Assembly (NCBI GenBank): GCA_016195085.1
Contig: JACQAG010000048.1
Span: 1 to 64,000 of the forward strand
Source: Pseudomonadota bacterium
Lineage (GTDB): Bacteria; Pseudomonadota; Alphaproteobacteria; SHVZ01
DNA length: 64,000 nt
Direction of reading: 5' to 3'
Position numbers and translations under genes: made by a program. Numbering within the stretch: position 1 is the first letter of the stretch; each line of letters begins with the position of its first letter. The notes beneath the pieces were generated by a model. That model was not told the origin of the DNA. It saw only the letters and a program-made list of their open reading frames with translations, and searched no databases. Of this stretch, positions 32,152-40,297 are shown piece after piece.

Positions 32152-32382
32152 TCAGCTCTTCTCGTCCCGCTCGGCGGAAAGTTCGGCCACCCGGTCGGCG
32201 ATCCGGTGCCGGAGCGCGCCCGGCAGCGCATCGAAGGCGGCCTGGGCCAGCAGCACATCCACGAGCTGGCCGCTCTGGGCAGCCTTCAGTATGTCGCGAT
32301 ATGCTTCGCTCGCTGGGCCGACGATCTCGGCGATGCTGCGGGCGATGAGCGCGAGCGCCGCGCTTTGGCTGAGGCGGGACAT
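32152..32382 (-). CDS. Small helical protein of unknown function
   Basis: 76 residues from the ATG at 32382, convergent with the ATP-grasp gene (18 bp between stops). Helical throughout: SAALALIARSIAEIVGPASE, YRDILKAAQSGQLVDVLLAQ and a charged C-terminus. No family is recognised. It is divergent from ridA. Confidence 0.5.
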   Translation of the reverse strand: MSRLSQSAALALIARSIAEIVGPASEAYRDILKAAQSGQLVDVLLAQAAFDALPGALRHRIADRVAELSAERDEKS

Positions 32383-32521
32383 GGGCGACAGGAAGGCGTG
32401 ACTGGGACCGTTGCAGGGAGGCGCCGGCGGCACCTTACATGGATTTCCCGCGGAGGCTAATCCGGTTTGAATCAAATCCACTCTAAATGCATTCTTTGCC
32501 TCTAACGCACGGAGATTGCCT

Positions 32522-32908
32522 ATGAATCGTGCATTTTCCCCACCCACCGCACCGGCTCCGGCCTCCTCCTACAGCCAGGCGGTGGAAGTCCCGGCAAATG
32601 CCCGCTGGCTGGTCATTTCCGGACAGGTGGGTGTCGCCCCGGACGGCAAGGTGGCCGCCGGCATCGAAGCCCAGCTCGAGCAGATCTACACCAACATCGC
32701 CGCGGTCCTGAAAGCCGGCGGCATGGACGTGCCCGACCTGGTCAAGCTCACCGTCTATCTGTTGAAACCGGAGGACATCGCGGCCGCGCGCAAAGTGCGC
32801 GACAAGCACCTGGGCGGCCACAAGCCGGCCTCGACCCTGGCGATCATCGCTGCGCTCGCGAGCCCGCAATTCCTGGCGGAGGTCGAGGCGATCGCCGCCA
32901 AGGCGTGA
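32522..32908 (+). CDS. RidA/YjgF family protein
   Basis: 128 residues from the ATG at 32522 (GGAGA upstream). The family signature is present: SYSQAVEVP, LVISGQVGVAPDGKVAAGIE, QIYTNIAAVLKAGG, LVKLTVYLL and the C-terminal PASTLAIIAALASPQFLAEVEAIA (in parts). The active-site Arg of true RidA, usually in an (R)PAR motif, is not seen here: the region reads HLGGHKPAST, with Lys. So deamination of 2-aminoacrylate-type imines is doubtful. More likely a relaxed RidA-family member. Confidence 0.85.
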   Translation: MNRAFSPPTAPAPASSYSQAVEVPANARWLVISGQVGVAPDGKVAAGIEAQLEQIYTNIAAVLKAGGMDVPDLVKLTVYLLKPEDIAAARKVRDKHLGGHKPASTLAIIAALASPQFLAEVEAIAAKA

Positions 32909-32997
32909 GGCTGCGCGCTCGTGCACGTTCAGCTTAGATGTGATCACCCGTCACGTCCGCCCTATCCTTGAGCGTAATGGGCAAGACGGAAGGCATC

Positions 32998-33115
32998 GTC
33001 ACCTCTCCTTGGGGAGAGGTTGCGAGCGGTAGCGAGCGGGTGAGGGGACGCGGCGGTTGCAGGCTTTGCACGACCTCTCTTGCTCCCTCTCCCAAGGGAG
33101 AGGGAGCAAGAGAGG
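32998..33115. repeat. Palindromic repeats with a 20-bp hairpin between convergent genes
   Basis: The first unit is ACCTCTCCTTGGGGAGAGGT with TGCGAGCGGTAGCGAGCGGG and TGAGGGG (33001-33047). Then comes a perfect 20-bp stem at 33074-33093 and 33096-33115 with only AA between. It lies between the stops of the RidA-family and gamma-glutamyltransferase genes and could serve as a terminator in both directions. Confidence 0.8.
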
Positions 33116-33144
33116 ACCATCGATTCTACCTAGCGGGAACGCGC

Positions 33145-34923
33145 TCAGCGCCCGAGGGCGTAGCCCTGCATGCCGCGCGGGTTGGCGCCGGCTTTGAACA
33201 GCGTCCCGTCCTTGGCGACGGCCGACAAGCGGCCCTCGCTCCAATCGCCACCGGCCTCGGCTGCGTGGCCGCGCCGCTTCAGCTCTTCCACGGTCTGGGG
33301 GTGGAAGCGGCCCTCGACCACGACCCGGCCGGGCTTCGCGTCCCGGGGATAGAACGAGCTGGGGAAGTGCTCGGTGTGGAAGGCCGGGCACTCGATCGAT
33401 TCCTGCAGATTCATGCCGTGATGGGCGACATGCAGGAAAAACAGGACCGACCACTGGTCCTGCTGGTCGCCGCCGGGCGTGCCGAAGGCGAGGTAGGGCT
33501 CGCCGTCGCGATAGGCGAAGGAGGGCGTCAAGGTGGTGCGCGGCCGCTTGCCGGGCTTGATGCCGTTGGGCCCGGTCTCGTCCAGCGAAAACAGCTGCCC
33601 GCGGGTGCCGAGGCAGAAGCCCAAGCCCGGCACCACCGGCGAGCTCTGCAGCCAGCCGCCCGACGGCGTCGCCGAGACCATGTTGCCGTGGCGGTCGATC
33701 ACATCGAGATGGCAGGTGTCGTTGCCGTGGGTTCCGGTGCGCGCCATCGTCGGCTCGCCGGCGCCGCTCTGGTCGTAGACGCGGGTGGACGCCGTCGGCT
33801 TCGCCCAGTCGGTGCGCGGGTTGTAGCCCGGCACCGGACCGGCGACGAGCTCCATCGAGGCGTCCTTGCCGAGACGCCGGCGCCGCGCGTCATTGTAGGC
33901 ATCCGAGAGCAAGGTCTCCATCGGCACCTTGACGAATTTCGGATCGCCGTAATAGGCCTCGCGGTCGGCGAAGGCGAGCTTGGCGCATTCGACCACGGTG
34001 TGGACGAATTCCGGCGACAAGGGATCGCTGCCCTCCAGGCCGAGAGACTTGAGCAAAGCCAATTGCTGCAGGAAGACCGGACCCTGGCTCCACGGACCGC
34101 ATTTCAGCACGGTGTAGCGCCCGTATTGGTAGGAGAGCGGCTCTTCGAAGCTCGCCTGCCAGCGCGCCATGTCGTCGGCCGTCAGCTGGCCGGCATGGGG
34201 CTCGCCCGAGGTGTCCATGAGCTTGCTGCGGCAGAAGCGGTCGATCGCCTCGGCGACGAAGCCGCGATACCAGGCATTGCGCGCCGCCTCGATCTGCCTC
34301 ACCCGGTCGCCGCCTGCCGCCTCGGCTTCCTTGACCACGCGTGTGTAGGTGGCGGCGAGATCGGGATTGCGGAAGAGCGTGCCGGCTTCCGGGATCTTGC
34401 CGCCGGGCTGATAGACCGCGGCCGAGCTCGGCCAATAGGTCCGATGCAGATCGGCCACGGATTCGATCGCCTGCGGGATGCGCGGCACCAGGGGATAGCC
34501 CTGGCCGGCAAAGCCGATGGCCGTCTCGAGCACGGCGCGGGGTCCGAGCGTGCCATGGTCGCGCAACAAGAGCATCCAGGCATCGAAGGAGCCGGGCACG
34601 GTCGCCGCCAGAAACCCGGTTCCGGGCACGAGATCGAGACCGAGAGAGCGGTAATAGGCCTCGGTCGCCTTCGCCGGCGCCACACCCTGGCCGCACAGCA
34701 CCTTGGTCTTGCCCGACTTCGCGTCATGCACGATCGCCGGCACCTCGCCGCCGGGCCCATTCAGATGTGGCTCGACGATCTGGAGGGCAAACGCGGTCGC
34801 CACCGCGGCATCGAAGGCGTTGCCGCCCTTCTCCAGGATCGCCATGCCGGCGGCGCTGGCGAGCCAATGAGTCGAGGCAACCATGCCGAAGGTGCCGAGG
34901 AGTTCCGGTCGGGTGGTGAACAT
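33145..34923 (-). CDS. ggt: Gamma-glutamyltransferase
   Basis: 592 residues from the ATG at 34923 (AGAGAG upstream). The frame continues to 35004 only over the antitoxin leader. N-terminal ASTHWLASAAGMAILEKGGN and AFDAAVATAFALQIVEPHLN are family signatures. The self-processing site is the Thr in GNDTCHLDVIDRHGNMVSAT (about residue 395), then SGGWLQSS and NGIKPGKRPRTTLTP. It transfers or hydrolyses gamma-glutamyl groups from glutathione and related compounds. No clear signal peptide is present, unlike periplasmic Ggt, so a cytoplasmic acylase-type role is possible. Confidence 0.88.
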   Translation of the reverse strand: MFTTRPELLGTFGMVASTHWLASAAGMAILEKGGNAFDAAVATAFALQIVEPHLNGPGGEVPAIVHDAKSGKTKVLCGQGVAPAKATEAYYRSLGLDLVPGTGFLAATVPGSFDAWMLLLRDHGTLGPRAVLETAIGFAGQGYPLVPRIPQAIESVADLHRTYWPSSAAVYQPGGKIPEAGTLFRNPDLAATYTRVVKEAEAAGGDRVRQIEAARNAWYRGFVAEAIDRFCRSKLMDTSGEPHAGQLTADDMARWQASFEEPLSYQYGRYTVLKCGPWSQGPVFLQQLALLKSLGLEGSDPLSPEFVHTVVECAKLAFADREAYYGDPKFVKVPMETLLSDAYNDARRRRLGKDASMELVAGPVPGYNPRTDWAKPTASTRVYDQSGAGEPTMARTGTHGNDTCHLDVIDRHGNMVSATPSGGWLQSSPVVPGLGFCLGTRGQLFSLDETGPNGIKPGKRPRTTLTPSFAYRDGEPYLAFGTPGGDQQDQWSVLFFLHVAHHGMNLQESIECPAFHTEHFPSSFYPRDAKPGRVVVEGRFHPQTVEELKRRGHAAEAGGDWSEGRLSAVAKDGTLFKAGANPRGMQGYALGR

Positions 34924-35055
34924 GGGTCTCTCTGGAAGGGTACGGTGAGCCGCGAGATCGAGGCGGATGCGCCCAGAGTAGTGCCGAAGCGCGGAGGCCT
35001 GCAACTCGCGCCAGCCTCAGCGGCGCCATCGGAGATGGTTGCATCGAGGGGGTCG

Positions 35056-35334
35056 ATGGCTATTTTGGTCCGGAATGGAGGCAATTTGGAGCCGACGGTG
35101 CCGATCAACCTGTCCATCAAGAATGTTCCTGGCGACATCGTCGCGCGGCTCCGGCAGCGCGCCGCCCGTCACCACCGCTCGCTCCAGGGAGAGCTCATGG
35201 CGATCATCGAGGAGGCGGTGCGCGCGCCGCAGCTCTCGACGCCCGATCAAGTCCTGGCGGAAGTCCGCCGGATCGGCCTGCGGACGCCGGTCGCGTCCGT
35301 CCGCATGATCCGCGCCGATCGCGATGGCCGTTGA
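35056..35334 (+). CDS. Ribbon-helix-helix antitoxin (FitA-like), toxin lost
   Basis: 92 residues from the ATG at 35056 (GAGGGGG upstream). VPINLSIKNVPGDIVARLRQ followed by RAARHHRSLQGELMAIIEEA is the FitA/Arc-type DNA-binding fold of VapB antitoxins. An ATG at 35324 overlaps the stop, exactly where a VapC toxin should begin, but that frame (MAVEVAVAAAFRH...) stops after about 50 codons, runs into the cytochrome gene, and lacks PIN-domain acidic residues. The toxin seems deleted. It is divergent from ggt. Confidence 0.78.
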   Translation: MAILVRNGGNLEPTVPINLSIKNVPGDIVARLRQRAARHHRSLQGELMAIIEEAVRAPQLSTPDQVLAEVRRIGLRTPVASVRMIRADRDGR

Positions 35335-35408
35335 GGTCGCCGTCGCCGCGGCCTTTCGTCATGTGGTCCATCATCGGATCTTTCCTCCGGAGTCTCTGAT
35401 GGAAATGC

Positions 35409-35894
35409 TCACCTCGTGGTTTGGTTCATCTGCTCCTGACGCAATCGAATCTCTTGCGGCCAGCTATTCTTGATGAAGGCGAGGACCGCCCAGATCTGCC
35501 GGTCGGAGAGTGTCGGTCCGAAGGCCGGCATGTCGCTCTCGTAGCCGGGCACCACGGCCGACAATCCGTCCTTGGTGATCGTGAACAGTTGGCGATCCGG
35601 GTGGTGCCAGGTGTGACCGTCTGCGTCGTGCGGCGGCGCCGGCAGGCGGCCATTGGCCAAGCGCTCGCGCCAGTTCGGTTGCCCTTCGAGGTCCTTGCCG
35701 TGGCAGCTTGCGCAGTGCACGGCGTAGACCGCGCGTCCTTCGGCGACGAGGCGCGGGTCGTCGGCATTGGCAGCACTCTGGCCTCGCCACTGTAGCCAGA
35801 CCGCGACGGTCCCCGCGGCCGCTGCAACCGCCGCGGCGCTGAGACCATAGGCGAGCATTTTCTTGGCGGGACCCACGAAGCGATCAGCATTCAT
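35409..35894 (-). CDS. Membrane-anchored cytochrome c
   Basis: 161 residues. An uncleaved or signal-type helix at about 14-34 (YGLSAAAVAAAAGTVAVWL), then one class I haem c domain: CASCHGKD (about 59) and a distal Met in ESDMPAFGPTLSD (about 122). It acts as a periplasmic electron carrier. It is the last gene of the copper/thiol operon; the SCO and CcdA neighbours fit a role at the end of a periplasmic electron path. Confidence 0.88.
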   Translation of the reverse strand: MNADRFVGPAKKMLAYGLSAAAVAAAAGTVAVWLQWRGQSAANADDPRLVAEGRAVYAVHCASCHGKDLEGQPNWRERLANGRLPAPPHDADGHTWHHPDRQLFTITKDGLSAVVPGYESDMPAFGPTLSDRQIWAVLAFIKNSWPQEIRLRQEQMNQTTR

Positions 35895-36024
35895 GCTTGA
35901 TCGCCGCGGTGATCTCGCCGGGATCGGCGAAGATCACTGACGCCCGATCGCCCATCATCCCGGCGCCGACGATGGCGGGAACGCGGCGAAATCGATTGGG
36001 TCGCTGATCTCCGGGCCGGATCAT
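35884..36024 (-). CDS. Possible 46-residue thioredoxin-fold remnant
   Basis: The ATG at 36024 overlaps the CcdA stop as ATGA, and its stop lies 11 bp inside the cytochrome c gene. The product contains RFRRVPAIVGAG and ASVIFADPGEITAAIKH, which look like the cis-Pro strand and last helix of a thioredoxin-like protein without its CxxC part. It is either a small gene or the tail of a deleted one. Evidence is position and pattern only. Confidence 0.33.
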   Translation of the reverse strand: MIRPGDQRPNRFRRVPAIVGAGMMGDRASVIFADPGEITAAIKHEC

Positions 36025-36764
36025 CCGATGCTCGCGAATCCCGGAATCGTTTCGAGCAGCCAATAGGCGAAGGTCGACATGGTGCCGGTGATCATGGCTA
36101 TTCCCATGACCACCATGACCCCGCCGGCCAGCACCTGCAGAGACCGGCCGAGGCGGCGGAGCGGGCGAAGACGCGTCGCGACCGTATCGGTGCACGCCGC
36201 CGCGACGAGGAAGGGCAGGCCTAGGCCGAGCGAGTAGATCGCAAGCAGGATAATGCCTTGCTGCACCGTTGCGGTGGTGGCGCTCACGGTCAGAATCGCC
36301 CCCAGCACCGGCCCGATGCAGGGCGTCCAGCCGAAGGCGAAGGCGAGGCCGAGGACGAAGGCGGCGATCGGCGTGCCGCCACCCAGGTTTTCGCCGAGGC
36401 GCCATTCGCGCTGCAGCCATTGGAGCCGGAGCGCTCCGGTCATAGCGATGCCGAACAGAATGACGATGACCCCGCCGATGAGGTTCGTTTCGTAGCGATG
36501 CCGCAGCAGCAGGTGGCCGATCGCGGTGGCGCTGGCTCCGAACAGGACGAACACGGTCGAGAAGCCGAGAACGAAACAGAGGCTGAGGCCGAGAACCGGC
36601 AGCCTCGATCGGGTTCGCTCTTCTGGCGAGGGTCCGCTCAACGGTCGCCCGGCAATGAAAGAGAGATAGCCGGGTACGAGCGGGAGGACGCATGGCGACA
36701 GAAACGAAACCGTTCCCGCAAAGAACGCCGTCGCCAGACCGACTGCCGAAAGATCGATCAACAT
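36021..36764 (-). CDS. ccdA: Cytochrome c biogenesis protein CcdA (thiol reductant transporter)
   Basis: 247 residues from the ATG at 36764; codons upstream run over the SCO gene's end in another frame. Six membrane helices. The two redox Cys are in FLSPCVLPLVPGYLS (about residue 24) and FGWTPCIGPVLG (about 148), the DsbD/CcdA signature. It carries reducing equivalents from cytoplasmic thioredoxin across the membrane to periplasmic thioredoxin-like proteins, here most likely the two encoded upstream in the same operon. Confidence 0.92.
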   Translation of the reverse strand: MLIDLSAVGLATAFFAGTVSFLSPCVLPLVPGYLSFIAGRPLSGPSPEERTRSRLPVLGLSLCFVLGFSTVFVLFGASATAIGHLLLRHRYETNLIGGVIVILFGIAMTGALRLQWLQREWRLGENLGGGTPIAAFVLGLAFAFGWTPCIGPVLGAILTVSATTATVQQGIILLAIYSLGLGLPFLVAAACTDTVATRLRPLRRLGRSLQVLAGGVMVVMGIAMITGTMSTFAYWLLETIPGFASIG

Positions 36765-36810
36765 GGCAATTCGGAGCACGCGCCTGGGCGGCCGAGGGCT
36801 CTGCCAAGCC

Positions 36811-37893
36811 TCATCTGCCCGAAAGGTGGTTCCGGTAGCGCAGGAGACGCGGCGGCGTGGTGCCCGTCTTGTCGTTCTGCACGTCGCCCTCGACCAGCAC
36901 CGGCGTGATTGAGAGACGCGGGCCTTTGGGACCGATGCGATAGGTCTCCGGCACGACCCAAACGCTCGACTCATGGAAAGCGCCGACGCCGCATGCGGTG
37001 CGGCTCGGCAGTTTCGTGATCGTCAGCAGCAGGTTCTTGGCGGTTTCGTCGTCGCGAGCGATCCGGGCGTCGGCAGCGACGGCGAGGATGTTCTTGGTAT
37101 TGCCATTGTAGGCCCAGTAGGTGACGCCGGTGTCGTTGTCCCGAGCCAGCCGGAACAGGAAGTCGCCATTGTCGAGCCGCTGCAGGTTGCTGAGATCGGC
37201 GCGTTTGAAGATCTCAAGATTGCCGATCTCCTTTGGGGCCGCGGCGTCGGTCCTGGCCGGCGCGACCGGCTTCTTCTGCGGCAGGTACCGCTCGACCTCC
37301 GCCACGATCGCCTCGGGCTCGGTGCCGGAGGGGAGCATGGCGAGGAAGTGTCCGTCCGTGTCCACGAGATACAGCAGGCCTGGATGACCGAAGGTGAACT
37401 CGTAGGAACCGGCCGCCGTCGGCGCCATGCGCTCGAACTCCACCTTGTAAGCCTTCGTCACCATGGCGATCTGCTCGGGTGTGCCCGTCAGCCCGAGGAA
37501 GCGTGGATGAAGCGGGCCCAGCCAATCGGCCAGGCGCTCCGGGGTATCCCGTTCCGGATCGATGGTGATGAAGAGCGGCTGCACGCCCGCCGCCCGGCTG
37601 CCCAGCAGATCCATCGCGGCCGCGATGTTCTGGGCGTCGAGAGGGCAGATGTCGGGGCAGTTCGTGTAGCCGAAATAGATCAGCATGAGCCTGCCGCGGA
37701 ATTGGGCGTCCGACACCGTCCGGCCGTTATGGTCGAGAAGGGTGAAGGGTCCGCCGATCTCTCCCGCGGCGTCCGCCGCGGAGGATTTCGTCGCGGGATT
37801 GTGAGCGACGGCAGCCGAGGCGAGTGCGGCCGTGAGGACAGCAGTGCCGAGCATGGCAAGGGCGCGGCGGAGGCCGGTCATGGGCTTGAGCAT
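36811..37893 (-). CDS. SCO1/SenC protein with an additional C-terminal domain
   Basis: 360 residues from the ATG at 37893 (GGAGGA upstream). Signal peptide about 1-33 (TAVLTAALASAAVAHN). SCO domain about 45-215: FTLLDHNGRTVSD, YFGYTNCPDICPLD (CxxxC copper site), TIDPERDTPERLADW and FTFGHPGLLYLVD with the copper His. SCO proteins normally end there. Here about 130 further residues (from EIFKRADLSNLQRLDNGDFL) form a separate domain that ends RNHLSGR; I do not recognise it. SCO proteins deliver copper or reduce thiols for CuA sites. Confidence 0.88.
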   Translation of the reverse strand: MLKPMTGLRRALAMLGTAVLTAALASAAVAHNPATKSSAADAAGEIGGPFTLLDHNGRTVSDAQFRGRLMLIYFGYTNCPDICPLDAQNIAAAMDLLGSRAAGVQPLFITIDPERDTPERLADWLGPLHPRFLGLTGTPEQIAMVTKAYKVEFERMAPTAAGSYEFTFGHPGLLYLVDTDGHFLAMLPSGTEPEAIVAEVERYLPQKKPVAPARTDAAAPKEIGNLEIFKRADLSNLQRLDNGDFLFRLARDNDTGVTYWAYNGNTKNILAVAADARIARDDETAKNLLLTITKLPSRTACGVGAFHESSVWVVPETYRIGPKGPRLSITPVLVEGDVQNDKTGTTPPRLLRYRNHLSGR

Positions 37894-38021
37894 CGGGAGT
37901 CCTCCATGAAGGATTGCTCTATAGGAGTTCGGCCGATGAGGCCGAGAGGTTACACGTCGCGAGGCCAGCGGATCCATGAACCGGTCCGCCGATCCGGCGC
38001 ACGACCTTCGTTTCCTCGCGT

Positions 38022-38669
38022 TCAATGGTCGTCATTGGAGAGCGCGTTGACGTAGAGGATCAAATTGGTCTCGCCGAAGTCGAGGCCATGGAAGCGCGCC
38101 CTGAGATTGCCGCTCTTGTCGATCACGTGGGTCACCGCGCCGTGCATCAGCATGCCGTCTTCTCCCGGCGTGAACTCCAGCCCGTAGCGCTTGGCGATCC
38201 CTCGCGTCGCCGCAGGCTTGTCGGCCCCGCTGGTGAGGAAGACCCAGTTCGCCGGTTCGAGCCCGTGCGCCGGTCCGTAAGCCTTGAGCGCGTCGGGCGT
38301 GTCCCGCGCCGGATCGGTGGTGACGGTCATGAACTCGACGATGTCGCGCATCGGCGTCCGGTTCACCTTGGTCTGGATCGAGGCCAGCTTCTCGCTCTGC
38401 AGCGGGCAGATATCCGGGCAGTTCGTGTAGATGAACCACAGGACCACCACCTTGCGGCGGTAGTCGGAGAGGCTGACGGCGCGGCCGCCGGCGTCCGTGA
38501 GCGTGAAGCCGGCTGCCGGGCGGTTCACGAATTCGACGAAGGGCTCGCGCTTGAAGAGCTGGTCCTCGAGCTCCTTCAGCGAGTGGGCCGAAGCCGGCTG
38601 CAAGGCGAGCCAGAGGATCGGCGGGACCAGGAGGCCGAGCGGTCGCAGGGTCACGAGGACGCCTGGCAC
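38022..38669 (-). CDS. SCO1/SenC family copper chaperone
   Basis: 215 residues from a GTG at 38669, 1 bp after the upstream stop, with AAGGA before it. Signal helix about 5-28 (LGLLVPPILWLALQPASAH). SCO fold: FTLTDAGGRAVSLSDYRRK, FIYTNCPDICPLQSE (CxxxC), TTDPARDTPDALKAY and LMHGAVTHVIDKSG with the His ligand. Periplasmic. It is a paralogue of the next gene without the extra C-terminal domain. Confidence 0.9.
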   Translation of the reverse strand: MPGVLVTLRPLGLLVPPILWLALQPASAHSLKELEDQLFKREPFVEFVNRPAAGFTLTDAGGRAVSLSDYRRKVVVLWFIYTNCPDICPLQSEKLASIQTKVNRTPMRDIVEFMTVTTDPARDTPDALKAYGPAHGLEPANWVFLTSGADKPAATRGIAKRYGLEFTPGEDGMLMHGAVTHVIDKSGNLRARFHGLDFGETNLILYVNALSNDDH

Positions 38670-38670
38670 C

Positions 38671-39108
38671 TTAGGTCCTTACCTTGGAAATCAGCGGCTC
38701 GGAGGTTCGAGGTGCGGACCTGTCGCCGCCGACCGCCGGCTCCAAGGGGATCTCCTCGAAGGTCCCCTCGATGGTGATCGGCTCCGGCCGCGCGGCCGAT
38801 GCAAGCGGGCCGATCGGCGGGTTCACGACTGAGCTCGTCTCCGGCATGCTCGGCGCCTGGCCCGCTTGGGTCGAGCACGACTTGCCGCCCATGCTCTGCA
38901 TGCAGATGCCGAGCGCGCACATGGCGAGGCAGGGGAGCACCGACAGCAGGATCGGGGCGACGCCGATGGCGGCGAGCCAGCCCCAGCCGAGCGATAGGCC
39001 GACCGTCGAGAGGACGATGGCGGCCACGATCAGTCCGCGCCGGCCGGTGAGCCAGGTGCGAGCCACGGCAAACACGTCTTGGCCGATTGTAGGATTGACG
39101 GATCTCAT
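38671..39108 (-). CDS. Small Cys-rich membrane protein of copper/mercury-type clusters
   Basis: 145 residues from the ATG at 39108, whose ATGA overlaps the TlpA gene stop. One or two membrane helices at about 25-65 (GLIVAAIVLSTVGLSLGWGW, IGVAPILLSVLPCLAMCALG) contain Cys at LPCLAMCALGIC and continue into MGGKSCS. The C-terminal 70 residues are soluble and Pro/Glu-rich. Proteins with the PCxxMCxLGxC pattern are common next to metal resistance genes; function unknown. Confidence 0.72.
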   Translation of the reverse strand: MRSVNPTIGQDVFAVARTWLTGRRGLIVAAIVLSTVGLSLGWGWLAAIGVAPILLSVLPCLAMCALGICMQSMGGKSCSTQAGQAPSMPETSSVVNPPIGPLASAARPEPITIEGTFEEIPLEPAVGGDRSAPRTSEPLISKVRT

Positions 39109-39698
39109 GGAGTCTTTTCCTTCGAATTCGAGGTTGCGGGGGCAGCGATGGCGCGGGCGATCAGCGCGACGATTTCGGCGCTGTCCCATTCCGACTGGCC
39201 GATGAGACGTCCGAGCTCGGTGCCGTCGCGGCCGATGAGCAGCGACGTCGGCAACCCGTAGACGCCGAGATCCCGCGCCGCCTTGCCCGAGCTGTCGAGA
39301 TAGAGGGCAAGCTTGACGATGCCGATCTCCGCATAGAACCGGCGCACCGGGTCCATGCCGGCGCGGTCGATGGAGAGTGCCACCACCTCGAAATCCGGCC
39401 CGCCGAGCTTCGTCTGCAGCCGGTCGAGCGTCGGCATCTCCTGGCGGCAGGGGACGCACCAGGTGGCCCATAGGTTCAGGAGGACCACCTTGCCCCGGAA
39501 GTCCTCGAGGCCGAGGCCGTGTCCCTCGCCATCGGTGAAGCGAATGGCCGGGACCGGCTGTGGGATCTCGTGCAGCTGCAAGACGAGGCTCCGTGCCTCA
39601 GCCATCCTCGCACCCGTCGACAGCACGAGCGCCAGCATCAGCACGGCGATGGCCGCCCAAGGAGAGGCCAAGAGATCGTTCGGCCGAAGATGGGTCAT
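39105..39698 (-). CDS. TlpA/ResA-like periplasmic thioredoxin
   Basis: 197 residues from the ATG at 39698, ATGA-overlapping the CcmG-like gene. N-terminal membrane helix (WAAIAVLMLALVLSTGARMA). Thioredoxin fold: IRFTDGEGHGLGLEDFRGK, LNLWATWCVPCRQEMPTLD (active CxxC) and cis-Pro in YGLPTSLLIGRDG. Acts as periplasmic thiol reductant, probably reduced by the CcdA of this operon and reducing SCO or apocytochrome thiols. Confidence 0.88.
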   Translation of the reverse strand: MTHLRPNDLLASPWAAIAVLMLALVLSTGARMAEARSLVLQLHEIPQPVPAIRFTDGEGHGLGLEDFRGKVVLLNLWATWCVPCRQEMPTLDRLQTKLGGPDFEVVALSIDRAGMDPVRRFYAEIGIVKLALYLDSSGKAARDLGVYGLPTSLLIGRDGTELGRLIGQSEWDSAEIVALIARAIAAPATSNSKEKTP

Positions 39699-40297
39699 TG
39701 CTGCAGCCTCGCAATGAGCGGCAGGATTTTCTCCCGGAGGTCCCGCGGCGTCAGCGCGCCGATCTGCTTGAAGGCGATGCGCCCGTCCCGGTCGATGACA
39801 TAGGTCTCGGGCACGCCGTAGACGCCCCAATCGATGGCGACGCGACCGTCGCGGTCGGCTCCGGTCCGGGCATAGGGATCGCCCATGGTGTCGAGCCAGC
39901 GCGCGGCGTCGGCCGGCGGATCCTTGTAGTCGATGCCATAGACGGGGACCGGTCCATCATGGGCGAGCCGCATCAGCAGCGGATGCTCCTCACGGCAGGC
40001 GACGCACCAGGAGGCGAAGACGTTGACGAGCGAGACCCGGCCCTTGAGATCGTCGCTGGACAATCCGAGAGATCGTCCCTGCACCGGCGGCAGCTTGAAT
40101 GTCGGCGCCGGCTTGCCGATGAGGGCCGAGGGCAGGTCTTGCGGATTCCCGGTGAGGCCGACAGCGAGCACGACGGCGATCCCGGCGAACGCGACCAGCG
40201 GCAGGGCGAGCCAAAGCCGGCTGGAGCCTCGCTCCGTCGCGCCCAAAGACGCATCGACCATCGGCCGGTCTCGATGCAGCTCCGTCGCCACGGTCAT
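39695..40297 (-). CDS. CcmG/DsbE-like thiol:disulfide oxidoreductase
   Basis: 200 residues with an N-terminal membrane helix (about 28-50). The fold has the marks of CcmG: LIGKPAPTFKLPPVQG, LVNVFASWCVACREEHPLL (CxxC), GIDYKDPPADAARWL and the glutamate of YGVPETYVIDRDGRI. DsbE/CcmG reduces the haem-binding Cys of apocytochromes c. It overlaps genes on both sides by 4 bp. No other ccm genes are here, so it may serve this operon's own proteins. Confidence 0.88.
   Translation of the reverse strand: MTVATELHRDRPMVDASLGATERGSSRLWLALPLVAFAGIAVVLAVGLTGNPQDLPSALIGKPAPTFKLPPVQGRSLGLSSDDLKGRVSLVNVFASWCVACREEHPLLMRLAHDGPVPVYGIDYKDPPADAARWLDTMGDPYARTGADRDGRVAIDWGVYGVPETYVIDRDGRIAFKQIGALTPRDLREKILPLIARLQQ

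Noticed and set aside
32968-35020. Long plus-strand frame leading into the FitA-like antitoxin
   Set aside because: It is antisense to gamma-glutamyltransferase; only the last 92 codons from 35056 have a ribosome site and a family match.
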